Shown: positions 40,123 to 49,171 of the stretch, piece by piece
How positions within the stretch are numbered: position 1 is the first letter of the stretch
Layout of the letters: every line of letters begins with the position of its first letter
Assembly (NCBI GenBank): GCA_947566075.1
Contig: CANOIM010000008.1
Span: 1-64,000, forward strand
Direction of reading: 5' to 3'
DNA from: an uncultured Eggerthellaceae bacterium
Lineage (GTDB): Bacteria > Actinomycetota > Coriobacteriia > Coriobacteriales > Eggerthellaceae
Length of the DNA: 64,000 nt
Program-made: the position numbers and the translations under genes
Notes under the pieces: generated by a model
What the model was told of the DNA's origin: nothing
The model's database searches: none
The model's input: only the letters and a program-made list of their open reading frames with translations

Positions 40123-42366
40123 TCACGAGAAGCGCTTGAGCAGGAGCGAATTGCACACCACGGTGACGCTAGATAAGGCCATGGCCGCCCCCGCTAAGGC
40201 TGGGGCCAAGATGCCCACAGCAGCCAGGGGTATCATGATGCAATTGTAGATGAGCGCCCAGAACAGGTTCTGCTTGATCTTGCGCATGGTGGCCTTCGAA
40301 AGCCGCAAGGCCGTGACCATATCTGTCAGATGGTTACCCATGAGCACAACCTGGCCTGCCTCCAGGGCCACATCGGTCCCACTGGCCATGGCCACACCCA
40401 CATCTGCCGCCGCAAGGGCAGGAGCGTCATTGATGCCATCGCCCACGAAGGCGATGACCGTCGCCTCTCCCCCTGCAGAGGCCTTCACCTCATCCACGAT
40501 GGCGGCCTTTTGGATGGGCTTCACTCCAGCGAAGATGTGACCTTCCGGGATGCCTACCTCAGCCGCCACTGCTTCTGCGGTGGCCGGAGCGTCTCCCGTC
40601 ACCATGTAGCAGCCCACGCCATAGGCATCTGTCAGCTGACCTATAGCCTGGACAGCATCAGGCTTGGGCTCATCTCGGAACTGGAACCCTCCCACCGCTT
40701 CGCCATCTATCAAGACCTGTGAACCCACGAAGACCTCATAGCCTTCCACCACACCTCGCACCCCTTCGCCCACCACAGCTTCAAAACCCTGGACCGAAGG
40801 CAACTTTGAGATACCCTGGCTTTCTGCATAGGCCACCACGGCCCGGGCCAGGGGATGTTCGCTCTTCGCCTCCAAGGCCGCGGCCAGAGGCAGATACCGC
40901 TCAGGCACCGTGCAGGCTGTCACCTGGGGCGCGCCTTGGGTGATGGTGCCCGTCTTGTCAAAGATGGCGCCGCTGAGATGGCAGAGGCGTTCCAACACCT
41001 CACCATCCTTGATGAGGATGCCCCGCTGGGCCCCCTTGCCCATGCCCACCATGAGGGCCGTAGGGGTTGCCAAGCCCAGCGCACACGGGCAAGCCACCAC
41101 GATGACGGCGATAGCGGGCAGGAGCGCCTGGGTCAGCACCTCGCCGAAGGGCAGCGGTACATTGGAGATGAGCTGAGGCATCACGAAGACCCACAAACAA
41201 AAGGTGAGCAACGCCAACCCGAGGATGACCGGAACGAAGATGGAGGCTATCTTGTCCGCCAGCCGCTGGATGGGCGCCTTGCTCCCCTGGGCCTCTTCCA
41301 CTGCCCGTACGATGCGGGCCAGGGTGGAATCAGCCCCCACTCGTTGAGCGCGCACCGTGAGGGAACCCGTGGTATTCACGGTGCCGCCGGTCACTTCATC
41401 CCCAGGCCCCTTGAAGGTAGGAAGCGGCTCGCCCGTGAGCATGGATTCGTCCACTTCCGATGACCCTTCCATCACCAAGCCATCCACCGGCACCTTTTCA
41501 CCGGGACGCACGAGCACCTCATCCCCCACCATCACGTGCGCCAGGGGCACCTCCTCAGCATGTCCTCCCCGAAGGACGGTGGCCACCGGCGGGGTCAGGT
41601 TCATGAGCCCCTCGATGGCCTGATTGGTGGCCCCCTTCGCCCGCGCTTCCAAGATCTTGCCCAACAGCACGAAGGTGATCAGCATGGCGCAGGTCTCGTA
41701 ATAGGGCATCCCCTCGTTGATCTCCATGGCCACCTGCCCCGTCCAGTCTCCCGTGATGACGGGCAGGAAGGTGATGTAGAGCGAGAAGAGGAAGGCGATG
41801 GAAGTGCCCAGAGCCACCAGCACATCCATGTTCGCGCTGCCGCTCTTGAGGGATGCGAAGGCCCCTTTGTAGAAGCGCGCACCACAGCCGAACTGGACGG
41901 GTATGGTCAACGCCAGCAGCACCAGAGACCCTGCGAACATGGCCTGGACATGATTGGGATCAGGTACGAAGAGCCCCGCCAGAGCAGAGCCTACGCCCAT
42001 GTGCCAGCCAGGCACCATTCCCAAGCAGACGATGAGCACCGTGAGCACCAAGGCGGTGGCGAATACGCGAACATCATGCTTAGCCCGAGCCTCTTCCCGC
42101 GCCCGACGCGCCTCATCCACCAGGGGTGCATCCTCAGGGATGACCTCAGCGGTGAAGGAGAGATCATCGAAGACGTGGAGCATGTCATCCACCGAAGCCA
42201 GGGATGGATCGAAGGTGACCTGACCGGTATTGTTCGCCAGGTTCACCGCCACATCCAGGACACCGGGTGTTCCCTTGTAATGCTTTTCGATATTGGCAGC
42301 GCAGTTGGCGCAATGCATGCCATCGATGGCCAACCGCAAGGTCTGCCGTTGCCGACCGTCTTCCAT
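40123..42366 (-). CDS. copA: Copper-transporting P1B-type ATPase CopA
   Basis: The 747-residue protein has an N-terminal heavy-metal domain with GMHCANC (Cys19, Cys22). Eight predicted helices include the CPCALGLATP metal-passage motif. Phosphorylation occurs at the Asp of DKTGT, and the hinge MVTGDAPATAEAVAAE and GDGINDAPAL complete the P-type core. It exports Cu+ from the cytoplasm. A dyad resembling metalloregulator sites lies upstream. Its last ten codons, stop included, recur as a remnant at 26013. Confidence 0.94.
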   Translation of the reverse strand: MEDGRQRQTLRLAIDGMHCANCAANIEKHYKGTPGVLDVAVNLANNTGQVTFDPSLASVDDMLHVFDDLSFTAEVIPEDAPLVDEARRAREEARAKHDVRVFATALVLTVLIVCLGMVPGWHMGVGSALAGLFVPDPNHVQAMFAGSLVLLALTIPVQFGCGARFYKGAFASLKSGSANMDVLVALGTSIAFLFSLYITFLPVITGDWTGQVAMEINEGMPYYETCAMLITFVLLGKILEARAKGATNQAIEGLMNLTPPVATVLRGGHAEEVPLAHVMVGDEVLVRPGEKVPVDGLVMEGSSEVDESMLTGEPLPTFKGPGDEVTGGTVNTTGSLTVRAQRVGADSTLARIVRAVEEAQGSKAPIQRLADKIASIFVPVILGLALLTFCLWVFVMPQLISNVPLPFGEVLTQALLPAIAVIVVACPCALGLATPTALMVGMGKGAQRGILIKDGEVLERLCHLSGAIFDKTGTITQGAPQVTACTVPERYLPLAAALEAKSEHPLARAVVAYAESQGISKLPSVQGFEAVVGEGVRGVVEGYEVFVGSQVLIDGEAVGGFQFRDEPKPDAVQAIGQLTDAYGVGCYMVTGDAPATAEAVAAEVGIPEGHIFAGVKPIQKAAIVDEVKASAGGEATVIAFVGDGINDAPALAAADVGVAMASGTDVALEAGQVVLMGNHLTDMVTALRLSKATMRKIKQNLFWALIYNCIMIPLAAVGILAPALAGAAMALSSVTVVCNSLLLKRFS

Positions 42367-42410
42367 CCGAACCTCACCTGTTGCGCTCTACTATTCTCGG
42401 TTGCGGAGTA

Positions 42411-42436
42411 TAACACATGAATATATGCTCATATGT
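42411..42436. promoter_or_regulatory. Possible metalloregulator operator between copA and folC
   Basis: The short divergent gap contains an AT-rich imperfect dyad: on the minus strand, ATATGAGCATA followed by TATTCATGT, with outer CACAT/ATGTG. It resembles ArsR/SmtB-type operators. No regulator gene is adjacent. Confidence 0.35.
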
Positions 42437-42441
42437 GATAG

Positions 42442-43788
42442 ATGATGCCATTTCAGGAATGCGAAGCGTTGCAGCTCCATCAGATGCTACCCTTATCCCC
42501 TATGACATTCGACCCCGTTGCATACATCAACACGCCCCGTTGGCAACAGGTGAGCCTGGGCCTTGAACGTACGAGGCTGCTCTTGGATGAGCTGGGCAAC
42601 CCCGAGCGGCAGCTCAAGTTCATCCATGTGGCCGGGACCAATGGTAAGGGCTCTACCTGCGCCTACTTGAATGCCATCTGCCAAGCAGCGGGCTTGCGCA
42701 CTGGGCTCTTCACCAGCCCCTATATAGAGCGCTTCGAAGAGCGCATCCGCATAGATGACTCTGAGATAGGCAGCGAAGACCTGACCCAGTGCACCTTGGC
42801 TGTGAAGGCAGCTGCCGAAGGGGTGGAAACCGCCACGGGCGAGCATCCCACGGAATTCGAATTGATGTGCGCCGTAGCCCTGTTGCACTTCGCTCAGAGC
42901 CAGTGCGATATCTGCATCATGGAAGTGGGATTGGGCGGTCGGCTGGATTCCACCAACGTGATAACCCCTGAGGTGAGCATCATCACGCGGGTGGGCTATG
43001 ACCATACGGACATCCTGGGAGACACCCTGGAGGAGATAGCCGCTGAGAAGGCGGGCATCATCAAGCAAGGCGTTCCCTGCGTCACCTGCGAGCAAGAGCC
43101 CGTAGTCCAGCAGGTCATCAAGGACACCTGCGAAGAGAAGCACTGCCCCCTGAGGGTGGTGCACAAGAAGGACGTCTGCGCCATCGGTCTGAACGGTTAT
43201 GACATTCGCGGCTTCGCTTACCGGGGAGAAGGGTTCGCCACCCATCTTCTAGGCTCCTATCAACCCGAGAACGCCTGCCTTGCCATCGAAGGGGCGCGCA
43301 TGCTCAGCGAACAGGGGTGGAGCATCTCCCCCGCCGCCGTGAAGGAAGGGGTCTTGAAGGCTGTGTGGCCGGGAAGGTTAGAGGTGATGTCCCGCACGCC
43401 CTTGGTGATCATCGACGGAGCCCATAACCCTGACGGCGCAGAGCTCTTGGCGCGTACCCTGGAAGAGTTCAAGCCCAAGAAGCCACCTGTGTATGTGGTA
43501 GGCGTCTTGCAGGATAAGGATGTGGAAGGGATCCTCGAACCGCACATCCAGAAAGGTGCGCGCTTCTTCACCTACGCCCCCTGCAACCCCCGAGCATTGA
43601 AGGCCGGGTATCTGGCGTTCAGGATCAATGTCCTAGATCCAGAGGCAGATGTCACCGCCTATGCCACAGCTGAAGAGGCGGTGCAGCATGCCCTTGAAGA
43701 AGCAGCTCCCGAAAGCCCTATCGTGGCCTTCGGGAGCTTGTATTCCATAGCAGATGTGAAGCGGGCGTTTAGGAGTTATCTGGAGTGA
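42442..43788 (+). CDS. folC: Folylpolyglutamate synthase/dihydrofolate synthase
   Basis: The protein has up to 448 residues. The Mur-ligase-like ATP loop is HVAGTNGKGSTCAYL. SPYIERFEERIRI, the metal/folate region and the C-terminal IDGAHNPDGA motif are intact. It adds glutamate to dihydropteroate and folates. No start has a good ribosome site. The ATG at 42502 (MTFDPVAYIN) is nearer the usual family N-terminus and may be the real one. Its 3' end overlaps the convergent hpf gene by 20 bases. It links to the folate enzyme Fhs at 57697. Confidence 0.9.
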   Translation: MMPFQECEALQLHQMLPLSPMTFDPVAYINTPRWQQVSLGLERTRLLLDELGNPERQLKFIHVAGTNGKGSTCAYLNAICQAAGLRTGLFTSPYIERFEERIRIDDSEIGSEDLTQCTLAVKAAAEGVETATGEHPTEFELMCAVALLHFAQSQCDICIMEVGLGGRLDSTNVITPEVSIITRVGYDHTDILGDTLEEIAAEKAGIIKQGVPCVTCEQEPVVQQVIKDTCEEKHCPLRVVHKKDVCAIGLNGYDIRGFAYRGEGFATHLLGSYQPENACLAIEGARMLSEQGWSISPAAVKEGVLKAVWPGRLEVMSRTPLVIIDGAHNPDGAELLARTLEEFKPKKPPVYVVGVLQDKDVEGILEPHIQKGARFFTYAPCNPRALKAGYLAFRINVLDPEADVTAYATAEEAVQHALEEAAPESPIVAFGSLYSIADVKRAFRSYLE

Positions 43789-44353
43789 GTAGACCGTAGG
43801 AGCCGTCATCACGCCGATAGAGGACGTGGACATCCCCAGAATCCCGATCTGTGTAGACGAAGAAGTCATGGCCGATGAGGTCTATCTCGATCAGGGCCTC
43901 CTCTTCGGTCATGGGCGTGTAGGCTATCTTCTTGCGGCGTACGATCTCATCTTCGGAAAGCTCTTCCATGAGCTTATCCAGGTCAAGCTCTGATTCAGGA
44001 TGGGCATCCTCATGCTGGATATCCACCGCCTTCTCATTCTTCTTGGTGCGCTTGGCATGGACGCGGGTCTTGAACTTGCGCAGCTGACGGGCTATCTTCG
44101 CAGCAGCCACATCTATGGCTGCGAACATATCCTCTTCGCTTTCCTCCACGCGGGCCACATGCCCTGGCATGACCACTGTGACCTCGCACACGGCTGCATT
44201 CTGGATTGACTTGTTCTTCTCACGGTAGAGGACGATCTCACAGGCAATGGCGCCTACCTCGAGCTGGGTCACGGTCTTGCCGATCTTGTCTTCCGCGTAG
44301 CTTCTCAGAGAATCGCTCACGGGCATCTTACGACCGGAAACGGTGATATCCAT
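43769..44353 (-). CDS. hpf: Ribosome hibernation promoting factor, long form
   Basis: The 194-residue protein has an N-terminal HPF/RaiA domain (MDITVSGRKMPVSDSLRSYA) that binds the 30S subunit. After an acidic linker comes the long-form C-terminal dimerisation domain (KKIAYTPMTEEEALIEIDLI, then YRRDDGSYGLL). Long HPF pairs ribosomes into inactive 100S dimers in stress or stationary phase. A perfect 14-bp palindrome (ctatccaaggatag, 44387-44400) lies in the divergent gap toward nhaA. Confidence 0.93.
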   Translation of the reverse strand: MDITVSGRKMPVSDSLRSYAEDKIGKTVTQLEVGAIACEIVLYREKNKSIQNAAVCEVTVVMPGHVARVEESEEDMFAAIDVAAAKIARQLRKFKTRVHAKRTKKNEKAVDIQHEDAHPESELDLDKLMEELSEDEIVRRKKIAYTPMTEEEALIEIDLIGHDFFVYTDRDSGDVHVLYRRDDGSYGLLTPDNS

Positions 44354-44519
44354 ATCTTCGCCACCTTTTCTCGATTCGGATAATACCTATCCAAGGATAG
44401 CGCATGCATCCCGAATGCGCCTTTGCCTTGGCGTAACGATAACAAAACGATAATTCGAACGGTCAGATTTCCCCAGTGCACTAATATCCAATCCCAAGAT
44501 ACGGGCAGAGGGAGATGAT

Positions 44520-45980
44520 ATGAGCACAGATGACTTGGACCGGGCCTCTCAGCCAAAGGGCGCTGAGGAAAGCGGACCTGCCTGCGAGGTGCGGGAGGTG
44601 AGCCCCATCACACCGCCCACTCCTGCCAACCCTGACCCTCACGGCATCTACATAGATGAGGTGCAGGGGCACAACCGCCGCATCCGGAAGCTCATCAGCT
44701 TCACCCACTCCTCCACCCGCGCCGCAGGCATCATGCTGCTGGCAGCCATCGCTGCGCTCATCATCGCCAATACAAGTGCCTACCAGAGCTTCTTAGATGT
44801 CTGGGATATCCACGTGACCATAGGGATTGGCAGCTTCCACGGAGAGATGTCCTTAGCCCATATCATCAATGACATCCTGATGGCCATCTTCTTCTTGCTG
44901 GTGGGCCTTGAGATCAAGTACGAGATGACCGTGGGTGAGCTGACGAATATCCGTCAGGCGGCCCTGCCCATCTTGGGCGCGGTGGGCGGTGTGGCAGCTC
45001 CCATCCTGATCTACCTGGCCTTCAATGGCGGCAGCCCTTCCACCGCGGGAGGCTGGGGCGTTCCCACCGCAACGGACATCGCCTTCGCCCTGGGCATCCT
45101 AGCGCTTCTGGGAAGCAGGGTTCCGGGAGGCGTTCGCGTGTTCCTATCCACCTTGGCCGTGGCCGATGACATCATCGCCATCCTGGTGATAGCCATCTTC
45201 TATGGGAACAGCCCTGATATCCTCTGGCTGGGCGCAGCGCTAGTGGTGCTCATCGTCCTCATCGGGCTCAATCGGGCCCATGTGTATTCCCTGGTGCCCT
45301 ACATGCTGCTAGGCTGCGTGCTCTGGTTCTGCGTCTTCATGTCTGGCGTCCATTCCACCATCGCGGGCGTGTTGCTGGCTTTCGTCATCCCCTCTGGGAG
45401 CCGCATCCACATGAAGAACTTCCTACGCTGGTCCGATGAGCGCGTGCAGCTGGCAGAGACCTACCATGACGAAGAAGCGCCCCTCATCTCCCAGAAGAAG
45501 TACCTGAACACCGTTTCCAGCCTGTCGAATGTCTCCCGTCAGGTGGTACCCCCTGCCGTGCGACTGGAACATAAGCTCTACCCTTGGGTGTACTTCCTCA
45601 TCCTGCCGCTATTCGCGCTGACCAACGCCGATGTCCCCTTCGCGGGCAGCAACGGGGCAGAGCTGCTCACCAGCAACGTGGTCTTGGGCGTCTTCTTCGG
45701 ACTGGTGCTGGGCAAGCCGGTAGGCATCATGGCCTTGAGCTGGCTTTGCGTGAAGCTAAAGGTAGCGAAGCTCCCTGAGAACGTCACCTGGAAGCATATG
45801 CTGGGCGCCTCCATCCTGGGAGGCGTGGGGTTCACCATGGCCATCTTCGTGGCGAACTTGGCCTACACGGACCCGCTCCTCATCACCCAGGCGAAGCTGG
45901 CCATTCTGTTAGCTTCTTTGGTGGCAGGCATCCTAGGCTTCGTGGTGCTGTTGGTCCAGGCGAAGAAGGACGCCCGTTAG
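44520..45980 (+). CDS. nhaA: Na+/H+ antiporter NhaA
   Basis: This 486-residue membrane protein has a hydrophilic N-terminal extension of about 55 residues. The NhaA core follows: FFLLVGLEIKYEMTVGEL, GGWGVPTATDIAFALGILAL with the paired residues TAT-D, and LAVADDIIAILVIA carrying the two essential adjacent aspartates. It exchanges Na+ for H+ in pH and salt homeostasis. It is divergent from hpf. A -10-like GATAAT (44449-44454) lies upstream with a poorly spaced TTGGCG. Confidence 0.93.
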   Translation: MSTDDLDRASQPKGAEESGPACEVREVSPITPPTPANPDPHGIYIDEVQGHNRRIRKLISFTHSSTRAAGIMLLAAIAALIIANTSAYQSFLDVWDIHVTIGIGSFHGEMSLAHIINDILMAIFFLLVGLEIKYEMTVGELTNIRQAALPILGAVGGVAAPILIYLAFNGGSPSTAGGWGVPTATDIAFALGILALLGSRVPGGVRVFLSTLAVADDIIAILVIAIFYGNSPDILWLGAALVVLIVLIGLNRAHVYSLVPYMLLGCVLWFCVFMSGVHSTIAGVLLAFVIPSGSRIHMKNFLRWSDERVQLAETYHDEEAPLISQKKYLNTVSSLSNVSRQVVPPAVRLEHKLYPWVYFLILPLFALTNADVPFAGSNGAELLTSNVVLGVFFGLVLGKPVGIMALSWLCVKLKVAKLPENVTWKHMLGASILGGVGFTMAIFVANLAYTDPLLITQAKLAILLASLVAGILGFVVLLVQAKKDAR

Positions 45981-45989
45981 CACTGTTCA

Positions 45990-46103
45990 CTAGCGCCAAG
46001 GGTCTTCTTCGAAGACCGGTTCTTCATCTCGACGGTCAGAGTAAGGGTCATAACCATCATCATCTTCGTTCGCCGGACGGCGGAACTCATCCTTCTCTTC
46101 CAT
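45990..46103 (-). CDS. Small acidic 37-residue protein overlapping rarA
   Basis: An ATG at 46103 has AGAGGAGG five bases upstream, one of the best ribosome sites here. It encodes a 37-residue strongly acidic peptide (NEDDDGYDPYSDRRDEEPVF in the middle). It overlaps the end of rarA by 17 bases in another frame, so it would be translated by coupling. No family is recognised. It could be a disordered protein partner of RarA. Confidence 0.6.
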   Translation of the reverse strand: MEEKDEFRRPANEDDDGYDPYSDRRDEEPVFEEDPWR

Positions 46104-47409
46104 CAACGCCTCCTCTGTCCCGCTTCGTGGCTTCCGTGCGATAGGCCTCCCAACCCCGCTCACCTGGTTGATAGAACGCACCCCGCTCCAAGCCATCAGG
46201 AAGGTATTGCTGTTCCACCCATCCACCGGGATAGTCATGGGGGTATTTGTATTCCCCATAGGCTTCAGAGCCCGGACGGTGACGGTCCCGCAGGTTGTCA
46301 GGGACGAAGCGCACCGGGCCGTTGTGCACTTCCGCGCGGGCTGCGAAGATACCGCAGGCAGCGTTGGACTTCGGTGCCAGAGCAATGTAGGTGGCAGCTT
46401 GGGCCAGGATGAGCTGGCATTCGGGGTATCCGATGACCTCGGCCGCCTTGAAAGCCGCCTCAGCTATGAGGAGCGCCTGGGGGTCAGCGTTTCCCACATC
46501 CTCTGCCGCGCAGATGAAGATGCGCCGGGCGATGAATTTCGGGTCTTCCCCGCCCTCTATCATGCGGGCCAGCCAATAGAGCACGGCGTCTGGGTCAGAC
46601 CCGCGCATGGATTTGATGAATGCGGATATGACGTCATAGTGCATATCCTTGTTCTTGTCATAGGGGATGTTCCGGTGGGGATTCGCCTTGGCCACCATGG
46701 CTTGGGTGAGGATGGCCCCAGGGGTGGCCTTCGCCAGATCCGCCGCCAGCTCCAACGTGGTGAGAGCGCTGCGCCCGTCTCCGCCTGAAAGGGTGACGAT
46801 GGCCTGGATAGCCTCATCTTCCAGCTGTACCTCCCCGGCCAGCCCCCGCTCATCGGCCGCTGCCCGACGGATGAGGTCTTCCACTTCACCGTCAGAGAGG
46901 GAGCCCAGCTGCACCACCCGCGAACGGGATATGAGGGCTGAATTCACCTCGAAGAAGGGATTTTCGGTGGTGGCGCCTATGAGGATGACCGTGCGGTCTT
47001 CCACCGCATGGAGCAGCGCATCCTGCTGGCTGCGGTTGAAGCGATGGATCTCATCCACGAAGAGGATAGTGCGCTCACCGGTTGCCGAGAGGCGCTTATC
47101 CGCTTCGGCTATCTCACGACGCAGGTCTGACACCGTGCCGCCGATGGCAGACACTTCCACGAACCGAGCGTGAGTGGTCTTCGCGATGACATGGGCGATG
47201 GAGGTCTTCCCCGTACCAGCTGGACCGTAGAGGATGACAGAGCTCAAGGTGTCTGATTCGATAGCGCTGCGAAGCCAGCTGTCAGGGCCGATGGCCTCTG
47301 TCTGGCCCACCACGTCATCCAGGGTTCGCGGACGCATGCGCACGGCCAGGGGCGAGGCCGCCAACCGGTTCGCATCTTCCATCTCTTGGAATAGTGAATT
47401 CGTTTCCAT
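46087..47409 (-). CDS. rarA: Replication-associated recombination ATPase RarA (MgsA)
   Basis: The 440-residue AAA+ clamp-loader-like ATPase has Walker A GPAGTGKTSI, Walker B ILFVDEIHRF, sensor GATTENPFFEV and the C-terminal tetramerisation region (SDPDAVLYWLARMIEGGEDP). RarA acts at stalled replication forks. The start lies in a region with no obvious promoter. A short acidic ORF overlaps its end. Confidence 0.93.
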   Translation of the reverse strand: METNSLFQEMEDANRLAASPLAVRMRPRTLDDVVGQTEAIGPDSWLRSAIESDTLSSVILYGPAGTGKTSIAHVIAKTTHARFVEVSAIGGTVSDLRREIAEADKRLSATGERTILFVDEIHRFNRSQQDALLHAVEDRTVILIGATTENPFFEVNSALISRSRVVQLGSLSDGEVEDLIRRAAADERGLAGEVQLEDEAIQAIVTLSGGDGRSALTTLELAADLAKATPGAILTQAMVAKANPHRNIPYDKNKDMHYDVISAFIKSMRGSDPDAVLYWLARMIEGGEDPKFIARRIFICAAEDVGNADPQALLIAEAAFKAAEVIGYPECQLILAQAATYIALAPKSNAACGIFAARAEVHNGPVRFVPDNLRDRHRPGSEAYGEYKYPHDYPGGWVEQQYLPDGLERGAFYQPGERGWEAYRTEATKRDRGGVDGREG

Positions 47410-47452
47410 GGGTGCATACTAGCACATCTGTTCGCTATCTGAGGAGCGAACA

Positions 47453-47938
47453 TTAGAAGTTGGTCTGCAGGAAGTTCATCTCCGCATAGACGATGCCGCG
47501 TTCCTCTTCCATGGCCTTGAAGAAGCCGGTGCAATCCGACGCGGGGATATGGCTGTCCTCGAAGCCGTTCGCATCTCTACTGATGATCCAGTCCGCTTGG
47601 ATGGAAAGCGCTACTTGATAGAGCATGGCGTCTTCGGCATCCGCCCAGGTGGTCTCGAGCATCTTGTCAACCTCATCCGGGCCGACGTCCGCCACATTGA
47701 CGAACGAGCGCAGTTGGCGGAGGCTAGCCAATGCGGTGGGCGTGGAAGAAGGCTTACCTCCACCCGTAAGGATATAGAGGATATCAGTGACCTGGGATGC
47801 GGAGACCCAAAGGCTGCATTCATTGGCTCGTCCGAGACCCATCAAAAGCCGTATGTCTTGGTAGAAGGGTTCACGTGGTTCAAGGTAATCGATGATCACA
47901 TTCGTATCCAAGAGGAGCTTTGGATGGGAAGAGCTCAT
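47453..47938 (-). CDS. PIN-domain toxin (VapC-like)
   Basis: The 161-residue protein has the PIN nuclease acids: LLLDTNVIIDYL at the N-terminus, a central Glu/Asp in WADAEDAMLYQVAL and Asp in IISRDANGFED. PIN toxins cut RNA. It overlaps the antitoxin stop by 4 bases. The antitoxin is of RelB/DinJ type rather than the usual VapB type, an uncommon but known mix. Confidence 0.85.
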   Translation of the reverse strand: MSSSHPKLLLDTNVIIDYLEPREPFYQDIRLLMGLGRANECSLWVSASQVTDILYILTGGGKPSSTPTALASLRQLRSFVNVADVGPDEVDKMLETTWADAEDAMLYQVALSIQADWIISRDANGFEDSHIPASDCTGFFKAMEEERGIVYAEMNFLQTNF

Positions 47939-48231
47939 AGCAATCCCTTACTGCGAAGGCGATGCAACTTCGCTTCTTTCAAGGTCATGTCAGCGAATTC
48001 CGATCGAGGAAGCTTCGGTATGGAATCAATGAACGCGAAAGCCTCTTTCCATTCAGCCTCTGTTGGGCGCCTAGGTTCAGGCTCAACGAAAGAAGCGTCC
48101 TGTTCTTCGATCAACCGGTCATAGAGGAGGTTGATGGCCTCTGAAGCAGTGAGGCCAGCCCGCTTCAAGACAGAGTTACCCTTCTCCTTCTTGCTCATGG
48201 GCATGCGCGCCGTGACCATGGCATCTGTCAT
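47935..48231 (-). CDS. RelB/DinJ-type antitoxin
   Basis: This 98-residue protein has a ribbon-helix-helix-like N-terminus of DinJ type (TARMPMSKKEKGNSVLKRAG, LTASEAINLLYDRLIEE). A charged, Pro-rich middle and a basic end (EAKLHRLRSKGLL) follow. It should bind DNA as a dimer and neutralise the PIN toxin encoded next. It has a GGGAGG site and a dyad-bearing promoter upstream. Confidence 0.85.
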   Translation of the reverse strand: MTDAMVTARMPMSKKEKGNSVLKRAGLTASEAINLLYDRLIEEQDASFVEPEPRRPTEAEWKEAFAFIDSIPKLPRSEFADMTLKEAKLHRLRSKGLL

Positions 48232-48246
48232 AATGCCTCCCTTCTA

Positions 48247-48267
48247 TTGTATGACAAGATTGTACAA
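48247..48267 (-). promoter_or_regulatory. Operator/promoter of the PIN toxin-antitoxin pair
   Basis: A perfect 8-bp palindrome TTGTACAA (48260-48267) and a related TTGTATGACAA (48247-48257) lie 16-36 bases before the antitoxin ATG. TACAAT -10-like words occur in both. This suits autoregulation. Confidence 0.45.
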
Positions 48268-48294
48268 CAGACGGTTCGGCATCGCAAATCTGAT

Positions 48295-49095
48295 TCAGGA
48301 GGCTAGGGCGTTGTTGGTGGCCAGCCAGCTCTCACGGGTACCCGTGTCGAAGCCGTCTTCGGGGCTCACCACCAGCGCATACATCTCCTCTTCGCGAAGG
48401 AGCGCATCCAAAGCGTCCGTCAGCTGAATCTCTCCGCCCACGCCCGGTTTGACATCACGGAGGAGCTTCATCACTCGGGGCGTCAAAAGGTAGCGACCGA
48501 ACACGGCCAAGTTGGTGGGCGCTTCCTCCAGCGGCGGCTTCTCCACCAGCTTCTCTATCTTCCAAACCCCCGGCTCCACCTCTTCCCCCGCGATCACACC
48601 GAAGCGATCCACTTCCTCATCAGGCACCGGCATCACCGCGATGACCGATGCGCCGCCATGGGCATCAGAGACCGCCTGCATGGCGGGGAGCATCTCGTTG
48701 TTGGGCACGAGCACATCCCCCAAGAGCACATAGAAGGGCTCATCGGCGGTTTCGTCAGCCGCACAGAGCACCGCGTGACCCAGCCCCAGAGCCTCTTCCT
48801 GATAGACGAAGCTCACCGGCAGGTTACCCACGTATTCCACGGCATCCGCATAGGCATCCTTGCCGCGGTTGCGCAACAGGGATACCAGGTCTGGATCTGG
48901 TGAGAAATGGTCTTCGATGGCCTGCTTGCCGTGGGAGTTCACGATGACCACCTCATCAGCCCCGGAAGCCAACCCCTCCTCCACCACATACTGGATGGCA
49001 GGCCGGTCATGGACGAGCAGCATCTCCTTCGGCACTGCCTTGGTGGCTGGTAGGAATCGGGTACCGAGACCTGCTGCGGGAATGACTGCCTTCAT
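48295..49095 (-). CDS. galU: UTP-glucose-1-phosphate uridylyltransferase
   Basis: The 266-residue nucleotidyltransferase has PAAGLGTRFLPATKAVPKEM (UTP loop), VVEEGLASGADEVVIVNS, GLGHAVLCA, the metal Asp of VLLGDVLV and EKLVEKP. It makes UDP-glucose for glycans and lipids. It is a little shorter than many GalU proteins but complete. The start has AAAGGA upstream. Confidence 0.93.
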   Translation of the reverse strand: MKAVIPAAGLGTRFLPATKAVPKEMLLVHDRPAIQYVVEEGLASGADEVVIVNSHGKQAIEDHFSPDPDLVSLLRNRGKDAYADAVEYVGNLPVSFVYQEEALGLGHAVLCAADETADEPFYVLLGDVLVPNNEMLPAMQAVSDAHGGASVIAVMPVPDEEVDRFGVIAGEEVEPGVWKIEKLVEKPPLEEAPTNLAVFGRYLLTPRVMKLLRDVKPGVGGEIQLTDALDALLREEEMYALVVSPEDGFDTGTRESWLATNNALAS

Positions 49096-49148
49096 GGGGT
49101 TCCTTTCTCTCTGGGGTCAAGATCCTGTCAGGGTAAAAGAAGCGTTAT

Positions 49149-49169
49149 GGGCATCAAGGTCGGATGCCC
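49149..49169 (-). terminator. Terminator after nadE
   Basis: A 7-bp stem (gggcatc / gatgccc, 7-base loop) lies 3 bases past the nadE stop. On the minus strand it is followed by ATAACGCTTCTTTTACC, a modest T-run. It would end the tatB-nadE operon. Confidence 0.5.
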
Positions 49170-49171
49170 CT

